Assembly: GCF_015291705.1 (NCBI RefSeq)
Contig: NZ_CP030050.1
Span: 9,487,001-9,551,000 of the forward strand
Length of the DNA stretch: 64,000 nt
Source of the DNA: Bradyrhizobium arachidis
GTDB lineage: Bacteria; Pseudomonadota; Alphaproteobacteria; Rhizobiales; Xanthobacteraceae
Reading direction: 5' to 3'
In this document: piece by piece, positions 26,756 through 35,681 of the stretch
Layout: each line of letters starts with the position of its first letter
Position numbering within the stretch: the stretch's first letter is position 1
Position numbers and translations under genes: made by a program
Notes under the pieces: generated by a model
Told to the model about the DNA's origin: nothing
Databases searched by the model: none
The model's input: only the letters and a program-made list of their open reading frames with translations

Positions 26756-27469
26756 ATGCCCGCCAAGCCAGACCACGACAAGAGCAAGCCGGAGGATGCG
26801 CCGCATTATCACGGCCATCGCGAGCGGCTGCGCGAGCGTTTCTATAGCGCCGGCGCGGACGCGCTCAGCGACTACGAGCTCCTGGAGATGGCGCTGTTTG
26901 CGGCGCTGCCGCGACGCGACACCAAGCCGCTTGCGAAGACGCTGATCAAGACGTTCGGCTCGTTCGCCGAGGTCGTGCACGCGCCGGTGGCGCGCCTGCG
27001 CGAGGTCGACGGCGTCGGCGAAGCTGCGATCAACCAGCTCAAGCTGATCGCCGCGGCGGCGCACCGCGTCGCCAAGGGCGAGGTCAACAGCCGCAACGCG
27101 CTGTCGTCCTGGAACGAGGTGATCGACTATTGCCGCACCAGCATGGCCTTTGCCGACAAGGAGCAATTCCGCCTGCTCTTCCTCGACAAGCGCAACCAGC
27201 TGATCGCCGACGAGGTGCAGCAGACCGGCACAGTCGATCACACCCCGGTCTATCCGCGCGAGGTGATCAAGCGCGCACTGGAATTGTCGGCAACCGCCTT
27301 GATCCTCGTGCACAATCATCCCAGCGGCGATCCCTCACCCTCGCAGGCCGACATCCAGATGACCAAGGCGATCATCGAAATCGCCAAGCCGCTCGGGATT
27401 GCCGTGCACGATCACATCATCGTCGGCAGAAGCGGGCATGCGAGCCTGCGCGGGATGCGGCTGATTTGA
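26756..27469 (+). CDS. radC: RadC/JAB-domain protein (intact copy)
   Basis: A 237-residue RadC-family protein. Residues 1-100 include the helix-hairpin-helix region ([20 protein letters not shown], then [18 protein letters not shown]). The C-terminal JAB/MPN metalloprotease-like domain carries [14 protein letters not shown], the JAMM pattern H-x-H-x(10)-D. Cellular function is unsettled; a DNA-repair role is disputed. ATG 26756 lacks a good ribosome-binding site, and TTG 26711, overlapping the stop of the DMT gene, is an alternative. Its last 162 bases are repeated at 29416-29577. Confidence 0.9.
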   Translation: MPAKPDHDKSKPEDAPHYHGHRERLRERFYSAGADALSDYELLEMALFAALPRRDTKPLAKTLIKTFGSFAEVVHAPVARLREVDGVGEAAINQLKLIAAAAHRVAKGEVNSRNALSSWNEVIDYCRTSMAFADKEQFRLLFLDKRNQLIADEVQQTGTVDHTPVYPREVIKRALELSATALILVHNHPSGDPSPSQADIQMTKAIIEIAKPLGIAVHDHIIVGRSGHASLRGMRLI

Positions 27470-27570
27470 ATGCCGTCGACTCTTGGGGCTAATCTTGGGA
27501 CTAACTTTGGGGCTAACTCAAGCGAACCTGACCGCGAACCTCGCAGAACGACGCGATTGGAGAGAGTCCC

Positions 27571-29202
27571 TCAACAACCGGGCGTTGGAGCGAGGACTGG
27601 CCTGCCTCGCAAGACATCAGAAGCCTTTTCCGCGATCATGATGACTGCTGCGTTGATGTTGCCGCCAATCAAGTCCGGCATGACCGATGCGTCGGCAACG
27701 CGAAGGTTCTCAACCCCATGAACGCGCAACTCGCTGTCAACAACGGCCATTCCATCGCTTTCCGGTCCCATGCGGCAGGTGCCGAGCGGATGATGGACGG
27801 TGATACCCGTGGTCGCGATATGGGCGTCGAGCCCGGAGTCCGACCAGCTGTCCGGGCCCGGCGCCAGTTCGGCGGCGATGAACGGTTTCATCGCAAGCTG
27901 ATGCCCGACGTCGCGCGCCAGCCGCAGGCCCTGGCGCAAGACGATGCGGTCGTGATCAGTCGCGAGATAATTGCCGACGATCCGTGGGGCGGTTAATGGA
28001 TCGCGCGAAACGAGGTCCAGAAGCCCCCGGCTCTCCGGCCTGAGCAGGACGACCCGGCAGGAGAAGCCGTCGGCATAGGGCTGCACGACCGGGCTGAAGT
28101 AGGGTCCGGCCGTCATGGGAAGCGCGACGAACATGAACTGCACATCCGGCACGTTGCCGCCGACCCCAGTGTTCAGGAACGCCATGGCGGCCGCGGGCAG
28201 GTCGCTCGCGATGCCGGTGCCGAACAGCTGTTGCCGCACCAGATCGATCGCGATCCGGTCGGCGCGCATGCGTCTGTGCAACGGACCGGCGCCGCGTCGA
28301 GCATAGGCGACCGGCGCGGAGATGTGGTCCTGCAAGTTCCGTCCGACACCGCGCAGCGTCATGCGGACCGGAATGTCGTGGCGCTGAAGAACGTCGGGAT
28401 CGCCAATGCCCGACAGCATCAACAGATGCGGCGAACCGATGACGCCGGCGGCAAGGATGATCTCGCGATCGGCGTGTGCTGTCTGCGTCCTGCCGCCGTG
28501 CAGGTACTCGACGCCGACCGCGCGTCGGCCCTCGAATATCATGGAGCTTGCCCGGGCACCCGTGACGATGTCGATCCGGCCGCGCCGCAGCGCCGGCCGC
28601 AGATAGGCAACGGCCGCGCTGCATCTGCGTCCACCGCGGATGGTCGATTGCCAGCGGCCGAAGCCTTCCTGTTGTGCGCCGTTGTAGTCCGGTGTGGCCG
28701 GATGGCCGGCTGCTTCTCCCGCCGCCATGAAGGCGTCCACGAGAGGATCCTGGTAGCGGCAGAAGCGCGTGGTGAGCGGGCCGTCGCCGCCGCGCCAGGC
28801 GTCGGCACCTCCTTCCCATGATTCCTGCCGCCGGAAATAGGGAAGGACGTGCGCATAGGACCAGTCGAGAAGCCCGGCCGACGCCCAGCGGTCATAGTCG
28901 CTGCGATGGCCACGCACATAGGCCATGGCGTTGGTCGAAGATGAACCGCCGATGACCTTGCCGCGCGCGAATTCGATGGGCCGGCCGCCCATGCTCGCTT
29001 CGGGCTCGGTGAAGAAGCCCCAGTCGTTCCGCTGCTTGAGAAACATCCGCGGCCACAGCAGCGGGACGTGGATATGCAGATCACGATCCCAGCCACCGGC
29101 TTCCAGCAGAAGCACGCGCGTGTCGGGGTCCTCTGTCAGACGGCTGGCCAGCGTGCAGCCAGCGGACCCGGCCCCAACAATGATGTGGCTGTATGTAACC
29201 AT
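27571..29202 (-). CDS. GMC family oxidoreductase (choline dehydrogenase-like)
   Basis: A 543-residue FAD enzyme that oxidises an alcohol. The ADP-binding motif is IIVGAGSAGCTLASRL at residues 7-22, with LLLEAGG at the end of beta-2. GMC signature 1 is GGSSSTNAMAYVRGH (about 83-97), and signature 2 is AGVIGSPHLLMLSGIG (about 255-270). The catalytic His lies in VHHPLGTCRMG and the Asn in GGNINAAVIM. There is no signal peptide. The gene lies alone between the intact radC and a radC 3' remnant on the opposite strand, which suggests insertion. An electron acceptor is not encoded nearby. Confidence 0.9.
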   Translation of the reverse strand: MVTYSHIIVGAGSAGCTLASRLTEDPDTRVLLLEAGGWDRDLHIHVPLLWPRMFLKQRNDWGFFTEPEASMGGRPIEFARGKVIGGSSSTNAMAYVRGHRSDYDRWASAGLLDWSYAHVLPYFRRQESWEGGADAWRGGDGPLTTRFCRYQDPLVDAFMAAGEAAGHPATPDYNGAQQEGFGRWQSTIRGGRRCSAAVAYLRPALRRGRIDIVTGARASSMIFEGRRAVGVEYLHGGRTQTAHADREIILAAGVIGSPHLLMLSGIGDPDVLQRHDIPVRMTLRGVGRNLQDHISAPVAYARRGAGPLHRRMRADRIAIDLVRQQLFGTGIASDLPAAAMAFLNTGVGGNVPDVQFMFVALPMTAGPYFSPVVQPYADGFSCRVVLLRPESRGLLDLVSRDPLTAPRIVGNYLATDHDRIVLRQGLRLARDVGHQLAMKPFIAAELAPGPDSWSDSGLDAHIATTGITVHHPLGTCRMGPESDGMAVVDSELRVHGVENLRVADASVMPDLIGGNINAAVIMIAEKASDVLRGRPVLAPTPGC

Positions 29203-29260
29203 CTCGTCCTCCCTCGATATGGTTTAGTCCTTTGAGGTGAGAGCTGAAGTCCGCCGATGA

Positions 29261-29274
29261 TCACTCGTGAGTGA
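29261..29274. promoter_or_regulatory. Palindrome upstream of the GMC gene
   Basis: TCACTC-GT-GAGTGA is a perfect 14-base palindrome 59-72 bases upstream of the GMC start codon (29202). The half-site GATCACTC at 29259-29266 recurs at 29322-29329. The gap 29203-29415 is otherwise AT-richer and holds no gene. It looks like an operator region, but no regulator gene is adjacent. Confidence 0.5.
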
Positions 29275-29415
29275 AATGGCTTATACAGGCGCCTTCATGT
29301 GCTAACGTGATCATCACAATCGATCACTCTTACACTCCCCTGTCCACGTCCCCTGCTACGACCAGCACTTGAAAATCGATCGTGTGTTCAATGTGACGCA
29401 CGGAGGCATAGTGTC

Positions 29416-29577
29416 ATGCACAATCATCCCAGTGGCGATCCCTCGCCCTCGCAGGCCGACTTCGAGATGACCAAGGCGATCATCGACATCGCCAAGCCGC
29501 TCGGGATTGCCGTGCACGATCACATCATCGCCGGCGGAAGCGGCCACGCCAGTCTGCGCGTAATGCGGTTGATCTAG
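29416..29577 (+). pseudogene. Duplicated radC 3' end (remnant)
   Basis: These 162 bases align without gaps to radC 27308-27469, about 18 differences by hand count. They encode a 53-residue open frame that starts (M)[10 protein letters not shown], where radC has V, and ends MRLI. It has only the last part of the JAB domain and no helix-hairpin-helix region, so it cannot be a working RadC. Most differences are at third codon positions. The homology begins sharply at the HNHP codons and ends at the stop codon. Confidence 0.85.
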
Positions 29578-29604
29578 GGCCGCAAATCAGGCGACAAGAA
29601 CGGC

Positions 29605-30390
29605 ATGAGCGACTGGCTGCACAATCTGCCGGTGCCCGTGATGGCGCTGGTGATCTTTGGGTTCACCTTTTCTCTGGCCGCGGCGATCTTCGCAGGCATC
29701 GCGCTGGCTGCGACGGAGGAGCGCGCCAAATCGCTGAAGGCGATCTCGCCGGGGATGCTGCCGGTGCTCGGCATCATCTTCGGCCTGTTCGTTGCCTTTA
29801 CCGCAGCGCAGGTCTGGGGCGACAGCGACCGCGCCAGCGCCGCGGTGAGCCGCGAGGCCAGCGCGCTGCGCAGCGTCGTGCTGCTGTCCGCCGGCCTGCC
29901 GGCGGAGCAGGAGACCAGGCTGCGCGGCCTCGTGCGCGACTATGTCGGGCAGGCGGTGACGGTGGAATGGCCGTTGATGGCGCATCAGCAGGCCTCGCTG
30001 AAGGTGACGCCGCCGGCGCTCGCGGAAGCCCTGCAGCTCGTCGTCGCCATGACGCCTCAGGGTACGGGGCAGGCGAACGTGCAGCGCGAGCTGATCGCCG
30101 CGCTGGAGCAGGCGCTGGATGCGCGGCGGCAGCGGATCATCGTCAGCCTCGCCGCGGTCAATCCGGTCAAATGGTGGTGCCTGTATCTCCAGGCCGCCTG
30201 CGCGCTGCTGGTGATCGGGCTCGTTCATTGCGACAATCGCCTGGGATCGGCGATCGCGATGGGCCTGTTCGCGACCGGCGTCGCCACCTCGGTGCTGCTG
30301 ATCGCCGCCCACGACCGGCCGTTCGCCGGGCAGATCTCGATCCAGCCGGAGCCGCTGCTCCAGATCATGCCGGCGGACGCGAAGAGTTAA
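29605..30390 (+). CDS. DUF4239-like membrane protein
   Basis: A 261-residue inner-membrane protein. Helices lie near residues 12-33 (VMALVIFGFTFSLAAAIFAG), 50-70 (MLPVLGIIFGLFVAFTAAQ), 193-213 and 218-240, with a charged, helical region of about 110 residues between the pairs. The layout resembles the DUF4239/bestrophin-like group, whose role is unknown. The start is ATG 29605, 27 bases after the radC remnant. It converges on the glycine-zipper gene. Confidence 0.72.
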   Translation: MSDWLHNLPVPVMALVIFGFTFSLAAAIFAGIALAATEERAKSLKAISPGMLPVLGIIFGLFVAFTAAQVWGDSDRASAAVSREASALRSVVLLSAGLPAEQETRLRGLVRDYVGQAVTVEWPLMAHQQASLKVTPPALAEALQLVVAMTPQGTGQANVQRELIAALEQALDARRQRIIVSLAAVNPVKWWCLYLQAACALLVIGLVHCDNRLGSAIAMGLFATGVATSVLLIAAHDRPFAGQISIQPEPLLQIMPADAKS

Positions 30391-30408
30391 AGCGCGAGCG
30401 CTCGAGCC

Positions 30409-30726
30409 TTAATAGCAATAGCGAGGATCGACCCGGACGTAATAGCCGTCGGGGCGCTGCATGTAGCAGCCGCGCTGATAGGCGTAATAGCCGGAGCGGC
30501 GGCGCTCGCCCTCGGAGGCGATGGCGGCGCCCGTGCCGGCACCGACGACGGCGCCGATTGCCGCGCCGCGGCCGCCGCCAAGCGCGCCCCCGAGGATCGC
30601 CCCGCCGACACCGCCAATGATCGCGCCGCCGAGGGCATCCTGGGCCGCCGCTTCATGCACCGGCATCGCCGCCGCGACCGTCAGACATGCCGTTGCAAAA
30701 CCTCCAATACGAAGACCTCGAAGCAT
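30409..30726 (-). CDS. Glycine-zipper exported protein
   Basis: A 105-residue protein with signal peptide 1-29 (ending HEAAA). A glycine-zipper segment follows, GGAIIGGVGGAILGGALGGG and onward, with a repeated G-x-x-x-G pattern, then a short Tyr/Arg-rich tail (YYAYQRGCYM ... RVDPRYCY) with two cysteines. The family (YMGG-like) sits in or near the outer membrane. ATG 30726 has a strong GGGAGG upstream. The gene is monocistronic. Confidence 0.8.
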   Translation of the reverse strand: MLRGLRIGGFATACLTVAAAMPVHEAAAQDALGGAIIGGVGGAILGGALGGGRGAAIGAVVGAGTGAAIASEGERRRSGYYAYQRGCYMQRPDGYYVRVDPRYCY

Positions 30727-30839
30727 GGTTCGCCCTCCCTGTGGTGAGGCAAGTCTTAACGCCCGCGATGGATTCAAGCCAGATCAAATCGCCTGCCTTG
30801 CGGCTCCGGGCACCGGCAGAGGTTGCCCTGGGACGTGGA

Positions 30840-30945
30840 CTGATCAAGACGCAGCCTTAGCCTGATTGCCGCGAGCTGAACGAAGGCAAGATAGTTGGCG
30901 GCGAGCCTGTCATGGCGCATCGCAACCGGGCGACATTGTTTGATC
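30840..30945 (-). mobile_element. Relic of an IS5-type transposase 3' end
   Basis: The reverse strand reads PVAMRHDRLAANYLAFVQ, continuing to IRLRLR, the C-terminus of IS5-family transposases (typical RRIATRYDKLAANFLAFVQLASIRLWLR). Nothing of the catalytic DDE region remains nearby and I saw no inverted terminal repeats. The relic lies 130-235 bases upstream of the PQQ dehydrogenase gene and on the other strand. Confidence 0.7.
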
Positions 30946-31074
30946 CCGATGGCCAGCCACCGGTAACCTGGCCCCGAAGCTCGCTTTGGTTGTTTATTCG
31001 TGGTACGCGTTGACGACCGCGCGCGCCGATCTTCTGTTGCCAAAGCACGCTTCGTTTATGCGAGGATGGCGAGA

Positions 31075-32985
31075 ATGACGAGTACGGGCAGGCACCGCTC
31101 TGGATACACGCTCTTCGCACGTCTCCTGCTTGCAGTGGGCATATTGCTCACTGGCGTGCTTCCGGATCATGCGGAGGAGGCCCCAAGCTCGCGTGGCGAG
31201 ACGCTCTACCGCACGCGCTGCTCGTCGTGTCACGAGGGTGGCGTGGCACGCGCGCCTGACGCCAAAGCGCTGCGGCAATTCAGGCCCGAGCGGATGAGCT
31301 TTGCCTTGATGTTCGGCATGATGAGCCAGCAGGGGCGCGACCTGAGCCAACAGGAAATTCAGGACATCGTTCGCTATCTCGTCGGGACACCATCGGAGCA
31401 GCAGCAGCAGCCACTACCGGATTCCACGTGCGGTGAGCGGGGCCCCGCGCTTGCGGACGCTTCGTTGCCGCGCTGGAACGGCTGGGGCGTCGACATCGCT
31501 CAACACCGGTTTCAACCCGCTGTCATGGCCCAGCTTTCGCCGGACGATGTTCCGCGCCTGAAGCTCAAATGGGCGTTCGGCTTTCCCGGCGATACCAGAG
31601 CCTACGCGCAGCCGACGGTTTGGGGCGGCCGGGTCTTCGTGGGCAGCGCGGGGGGCAAGGTCTATGCGCTGGATGCCAGACTCGGCTGCCAGCGCTGGGT
31701 GTTCGACGCCGGCTTCGGCGTACGCACCGCGATCACCATCGGTGAGGATGAGCGGGGCACGACCGCTTATTTCGGCGATCAACGCGGCGAAGCTTATGCG
31801 CTCGATGCCGAGAGCGGGAAGCTGCTGTGGAGGAGACGTGTCGATGCGCATGCGGGGGCCCTGATCACGGGCGCGCCGACATTGGCCAATAATGTGCTCT
31901 ATGTGCCGGTCTCCTCCATCGAAGAAGTGTTGGCGATCGATCCACGCTATCCTTGCTGCACCTTCCGCGGTCTGATTGCCGCGCTCGACGCCAGGACCGG
32001 CGAGGTGCTGTGGCGCGGCTATGTCAGCCCGCCGGCCCAGCCAATCCGCCTCAACGAGATCGGTGTCCAGCTCTTCGGACCCTCTGGCGGTGCGATCTGG
32101 TCGTCGCCGACCATCGACCTCAAGACAAACCGGATCTATGCGACGACGGGCGACAGTTATCTGGACCCGGCGTCCACGACCTCCGACGCGTTTGTGGCCT
32201 TCGATCTGGGCACCGGACGGCTCGCCTGGTCGCGGCAGATGACCGAGGGTGATGCCTACAACGTCGCGTGCGGCAGCCAGTATCGCGCTAACTGCCCCGG
32301 CACCAAGGGTCCCGATTTCGACTTCGGCTCCTCTCCGATCCTGGTCGATCTACCTGACGGACGTCGTGCGCTCGTTGCCGGCCAGAAATCCGGCATGGTG
32401 TACGCGCTCGATCCGGACCGCGATGGTGCCGTCATCTGGCAGCGCCGGGTGGGACTCGGCAGCACGCTCGGCGGCGTGCAATGGGGCTCGGCTGCGGACG
32501 ATGCGAACGTCTATGTCGCGGTGTCCGATGTCGGCCTGAAGGCCGTGCCGCCGGACACGGCCGGCGCGCAAAAATCGGTCTTTGGGACACCCATGAAGCT
32601 CGATCCAAGTCAGGGCGGCGGGCTGTACGCGATGAACCAGGCGACGGGCGAGATCGTCTGGCACGCGGCACATCCGGGCTGCGGAGATCGGCCGGGATGC
32701 AGCCCTGCGCAGTCCGCTGCGGTCACCGCGATTCCTGGTGTGGTGTTCTCCGGCGGACTGGACGGCCACCTGCGGGCCTATGCCGCCAAGAACGGCGAGA
32801 TCATCTGGGACGTCGACACCATGCGGGACTATGCGACCGTCAACGGCGTGTCGGCGCATGGCGGCTCGCTCGATGGACCGGGACCGGTGATCGCCGGGGG
32901 CATCCTCTACGTCAACTCGGGCTACACAAATTATGGTACCGCGCCCGGCAACGTGCTGCTCGCCTTCTCCGTGGACGGACAATAG
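31075..32985 (+). CDS. Cytochrome c-PQQ dehydrogenase, polyvinyl-alcohol-dehydrogenase-like
   Basis: About 636 residues, exported. A signal segment (LLLAVGILLTGVLP) precedes a cytochrome c domain with heme motif CSSCH (Cys49, Cys52, His53) and a probable axial Met near MMSQQGRD. An eight-bladed PQQ propeller follows, seen from repeated blade motifs such as GKVYALDARLGCQRW, GEAYALDAESGKLLW and GLIAALDARTGEVLW. This heme-then-PQQ order is that of polyvinyl alcohol dehydrogenase rather than of quinohemoprotein alcohol dehydrogenases, where heme is C-terminal. It probably oxidises an alcohol in the periplasm and passes electrons to a cytochrome. The start may be 31066 or GTG 31000. Confidence 0.82.
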   Translation: MTSTGRHRSGYTLFARLLLAVGILLTGVLPDHAEEAPSSRGETLYRTRCSSCHEGGVARAPDAKALRQFRPERMSFALMFGMMSQQGRDLSQQEIQDIVRYLVGTPSEQQQQPLPDSTCGERGPALADASLPRWNGWGVDIAQHRFQPAVMAQLSPDDVPRLKLKWAFGFPGDTRAYAQPTVWGGRVFVGSAGGKVYALDARLGCQRWVFDAGFGVRTAITIGEDERGTTAYFGDQRGEAYALDAESGKLLWRRRVDAHAGALITGAPTLANNVLYVPVSSIEEVLAIDPRYPCCTFRGLIAALDARTGEVLWRGYVSPPAQPIRLNEIGVQLFGPSGGAIWSSPTIDLKTNRIYATTGDSYLDPASTTSDAFVAFDLGTGRLAWSRQMTEGDAYNVACGSQYRANCPGTKGPDFDFGSSPILVDLPDGRRALVAGQKSGMVYALDPDRDGAVIWQRRVGLGSTLGGVQWGSAADDANVYVAVSDVGLKAVPPDTAGAQKSVFGTPMKLDPSQGGGLYAMNQATGEIVWHAAHPGCGDRPGCSPAQSAAVTAIPGVVFSGGLDGHLRAYAAKNGEIIWDVDTMRDYATVNGVSAHGGSLDGPGPVIAGGILYVNSGYTNYGTAPGNVLLAFSVDGQ

Positions 32986-33061
32986 GCGGGAAGCGAAGCG
33001 GGCATGATTTATGAGTACGCACCCCGATCCCCGGCTTCGCGGGGCTTCGGTCGCGGCGGCC

Positions 33062-33370
33062 TCACTTGCCGAGCACGAAGGCGACGACGATGCGCTCCGG
33101 CGTCTGCTTGAATTCCGTGGTGACGGATTCGCGGACAAGTCCGGCGAGCTCGTTCAACGGCTTGTCTTCGTAGGGACGCGGGAATTGGACCGTCACCACC
33201 ACCAGCCGCCCATTGTGCCAATTGAAGCCCACCGCCGGCTTGACGCCGGTCGATTGTTCGAGGTCGGTTTCCACCGCTTTCGATTGCTTGAGCCCCTCCG
33301 TCACCGTGCTGAAGGCATCGCAGCCCGCAAGTGTCGTTGCGCAAGCGAGCAGCAGCATAAATCTGGACAT
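33062..33370 (-). CDS. Small putative lipoprotein
   Basis: This gives 102 residues. MSRFMLLLACATTLAGC is a lipoprotein signal with lipobox LAGC, so Cys17 should be lipid-anchored. The mature part includes VGFNWHNGRLVVVTVQFPRP and ends ERIVVAFVLGK, a compact alpha/beta fold. ATG 33370 is preferred; ATG 33382 would add four residues. No family is recognised. It converges on the PQQ dehydrogenase with a 76-base gap. Confidence 0.7.
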   Translation of the reverse strand: MSRFMLLLACATTLAGCDAFSTVTEGLKQSKAVETDLEQSTGVKPAVGFNWHNGRLVVVTVQFPRPYEDKPLNELAGLVRESVTTEFKQTPERIVVAFVLGK

Positions 33371-33483
33371 GAAGATTCCCACCGGTGACGATGGCGAACA
33401 TGATTGGGCATAAAGCCTGCGTCGTCAACGGGCGGTTGCGCTACCGAATCGATACACGCCATCTTGACGGCCGGCGCGAGCGG

Positions 33484-33861
33484 TCAGCCGGGCTCGATCC
33501 AGCGCTGCACGGCCTCCGCGGTGTCGGCGGGCGTGGTGTTGAAGCAGATCGCCGCGTCCGGCGCCAGGCGATGGACGAGGTTGAGCACCTTCTCGAACAT
33601 CAGCAGCCGCTCCTTCGGCTCGCGCAGGCCCGCGCCGATCACGATGCAGTCGAAGCGCTCGTCGCGCAGCGCCGCGGTGACAGCGGCTTCCGCCGTCAGA
33701 TCGAGGTCGATCAGGCAGCTCGTGACCTCGAAGCCGAGATCGCGCAGACGCAACAGCTGCGCCTCGATATAGTCGCGCACGAGCTCCGGCGTGAGCTGCG
33801 GGAACGCGCCGTAATCCGCATTGCCGGGTTCGATGCCGATCGCGAGGACGCGTTTGGCCAT
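33484..33861 (-). CDS. Conserved hypothetical protein, Rossmann-like
   Basis: A 125-residue soluble protein starting MAKRVLAIGIEPGNADYGAF. An alternating strand-helix pattern (VTSCLIDLDL, FDCIVIGAGLREPK, DAAICFNTTPADTAE) suggests a small Rossmann-like fold. I have the impression that unnamed homologues are common in rhizobia. No motif assigns a reaction. It is monocistronic. The next 284 bases to 34145 show no gene, only a GC-rich stretch with local stem-loops. Confidence 0.7.
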   Translation of the reverse strand: MAKRVLAIGIEPGNADYGAFPQLTPELVRDYIEAQLLRLRDLGFEVTSCLIDLDLTAEAAVTAALRDERFDCIVIGAGLREPKERLLMFEKVLNLVHRLAPDAAICFNTTPADTAEAVQRWIEPG

Positions 33862-34145
33862 GCAGGGCTCCTTGCCGAACCTTCCGGCTCGTCAACCGAC
33901 TGACGGCCCCGCCAGTTCCTTTGGGGCGGCCGCCCGGCCGGCGCCGATCCCCGCCCCATCCTGCCGCTCGTTTCCCGCCAAGGCTGTAAGCCAGTTCACA
34001 TGCGCCGGGCGGACAAGGTGCCACATTCGAAGGGGATCACGCTGGAGTCACGCGCTGATCACGGCGCCTGATTCACTCTGATCTGCGCGACCCCCGGCCA
34101 ATTTTCATCGATTTCGCAATTCATCGCTTTTCACGGGAGCAGGAC

Positions 34146-35534
34146 ATGAAGGTGTCATTCGAGGCCATCAAGGACGAATACGAACGAAACTGGTCCAACA
34201 TGAGGATCCGGCCCGGGCGGGCCGACGCCGCCACCGAAGCGGCGCGCAAGGCCATCAGCCACAAGGACACGTACACCGAGATCCAGAACAAGACCGACGT
34301 GCCCTGGTGGTTCGTCGCGGTGCTGCACTCGCGTGAATCCAGCTTCAACTTCAACACCTATCTCGGCAACGGCCAGGCGCTCAATCGCGTCACGACCATC
34401 GTCCCCAAGGGGCGCGGCCCGTTCGCCTCGTTCGCCGAAGGCGCCGTCGACGCGCTCAGGCTGGAGGGATTCGTCGGCGCCCGCGACTGGGGCATCGCGA
34501 GGACGATGTTCCGCCTGGAGCAGTACAACGGCTTCGGCTATCGCGGCCGCGGGGTCAACTCGCCCTATCTCTGGTCGGGCTCCAACGTCTACGGCCCGCC
34601 CGAGCAAAGGGGCGGCAAGTTCGTCGGCGACGGCTCGTTCGACCCGGGCACGGTCGATCCGCAGCTCGGCGCCGCGGTGATCCTCAAGGCGATGATGGAG
34701 CTGGATGCGTCGATTACCTTCGACGGCGGCCCGGCCATGCTGAGCCATCTCGAACCCGAGGAGCAGATGGCGTCGACGGCGCTGTTGATGCAGAAATGCC
34801 TCAACAACCTCGGCGCCAGTCCCATGCTGGATGAGGACGGCATCGTCGGACCGAAGACCAAGGCGGCGGTGGCGCAGTTTCAGCAAGAGCACGGCATCAC
34901 CGAAACCGGCGTCCTCGACACGATGACGGTTGCCGCCATCACGCGCGCGGCGCAGCAGCCGGTCACCCCCGCGCCGACCGGCGACCTGTCGCAGATCCTG
35001 AAGCGGCTGGAGGATCTCGCCCAGATCATGCGGGGCGGCCCGCCGACGCCAAGCACGCCGCCCGTGACCACGCCGCCGGCTGCCAACGATCCGATCACGC
35101 TGTTCGAGCGGCTCTTCGCCCTCATCAACAACAAGACGGTGCCGGTGTCCGGAACGACCAATGCGGCCAACCCTGCTCCCGTCGACCAGTTGAAGCAGGT
35201 CGTCGATCTGCTTAGCACGTTGCTCAACAAGGACGGCAAGCCCGTCCTCGGCCAGGTCAACGGCGCGCTCGGCGAGACCATCGGCAAGCTCCTCAACGGC
35301 AAGAAGACCGCGCTCGGCCTCGGCGGCGCGGTGCTCACCGCGCTGCTCTCGGCGGTGACGGCGAGCCCCAATGCCGGAGGCATTGCCGGACTGCTCGGGA
35401 CCATCGTGTCCGCGGTGCCGGGCCTCGGCCAGTTCGCGATGCCGATCTCGCTGGCGCTCACCGCCTGGGGCGTGCTCGGCAAGCTGGAGAAATGGGCGCA
35501 AGGCACCGCGCCGCCGCCGAAGCCGACGACCTGA
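34146..35534 (+). CDS. Lysozyme-like protein with peptidoglycan-binding domain and shared C-terminal domain
   Basis: This gives 462 residues and no signal peptide. Residues 1-195 match the COG5526-type lysozyme family (WWFVAVLHSRESSFNFN with probable catalytic Glu64, then YNGFGYRGRG). Residues about 210-268 are a PG_binding_1 domain (DGIVGPKTKAAVAQFQQEHG). Pro/Thr-rich linkers follow. Residues 347-458 are a glycine/alanine-rich, partly hydrophobic domain (VLGQVNGALGETIGKLL ... LEKWAQGTAPPP) that recurs almost unchanged in the protein at 36882-37748. The gene probably acts on the cell wall, but how it leaves the cytoplasm is unclear; the C-terminal domain could insert in membranes. Confidence 0.8.
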   Translation: MKVSFEAIKDEYERNWSNMRIRPGRADAATEAARKAISHKDTYTEIQNKTDVPWWFVAVLHSRESSFNFNTYLGNGQALNRVTTIVPKGRGPFASFAEGAVDALRLEGFVGARDWGIARTMFRLEQYNGFGYRGRGVNSPYLWSGSNVYGPPEQRGGKFVGDGSFDPGTVDPQLGAAVILKAMMELDASITFDGGPAMLSHLEPEEQMASTALLMQKCLNNLGASPMLDEDGIVGPKTKAAVAQFQQEHGITETGVLDTMTVAAITRAAQQPVTPAPTGDLSQILKRLEDLAQIMRGGPPTPSTPPVTTPPAANDPITLFERLFALINNKTVPVSGTTNAANPAPVDQLKQVVDLLSTLLNKDGKPVLGQVNGALGETIGKLLNGKKTALGLGGAVLTALLSAVTASPNAGGIAGLLGTIVSAVPGLGQFAMPISLALTAWGVLGKLEKWAQGTAPPPKPTT

Positions 35535-35681
35535 CCGCTTCCACGAAGCACTCCCAACCGCTCGGGTTCGACACCTTCTCGAGCGGTTGGAGCGCCGTCG
35601 ATCGGGTGGCCCTGGACGGCCGAGCAAGTCATCGTGCCTGCGTCGTGTCGAACCAAGCAAAGCTAGGGGCTTCGAACGAAG

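Noticed and set aside
29416..29577. Treating the 53-residue frame as a functional small JAB protein
   Set aside because: It is a gapless copy of the radC 3' end with no upstream domain and no ribosome-binding site. Conservation of the frame could be because the copy is not very old.
30840..30945. An intact insertion sequence between the glycine-zipper and PQQ genes
   Set aside because: Only the last 35 or so residues of a transposase can be recognised, without terminal inverted repeats or a catalytic domain.
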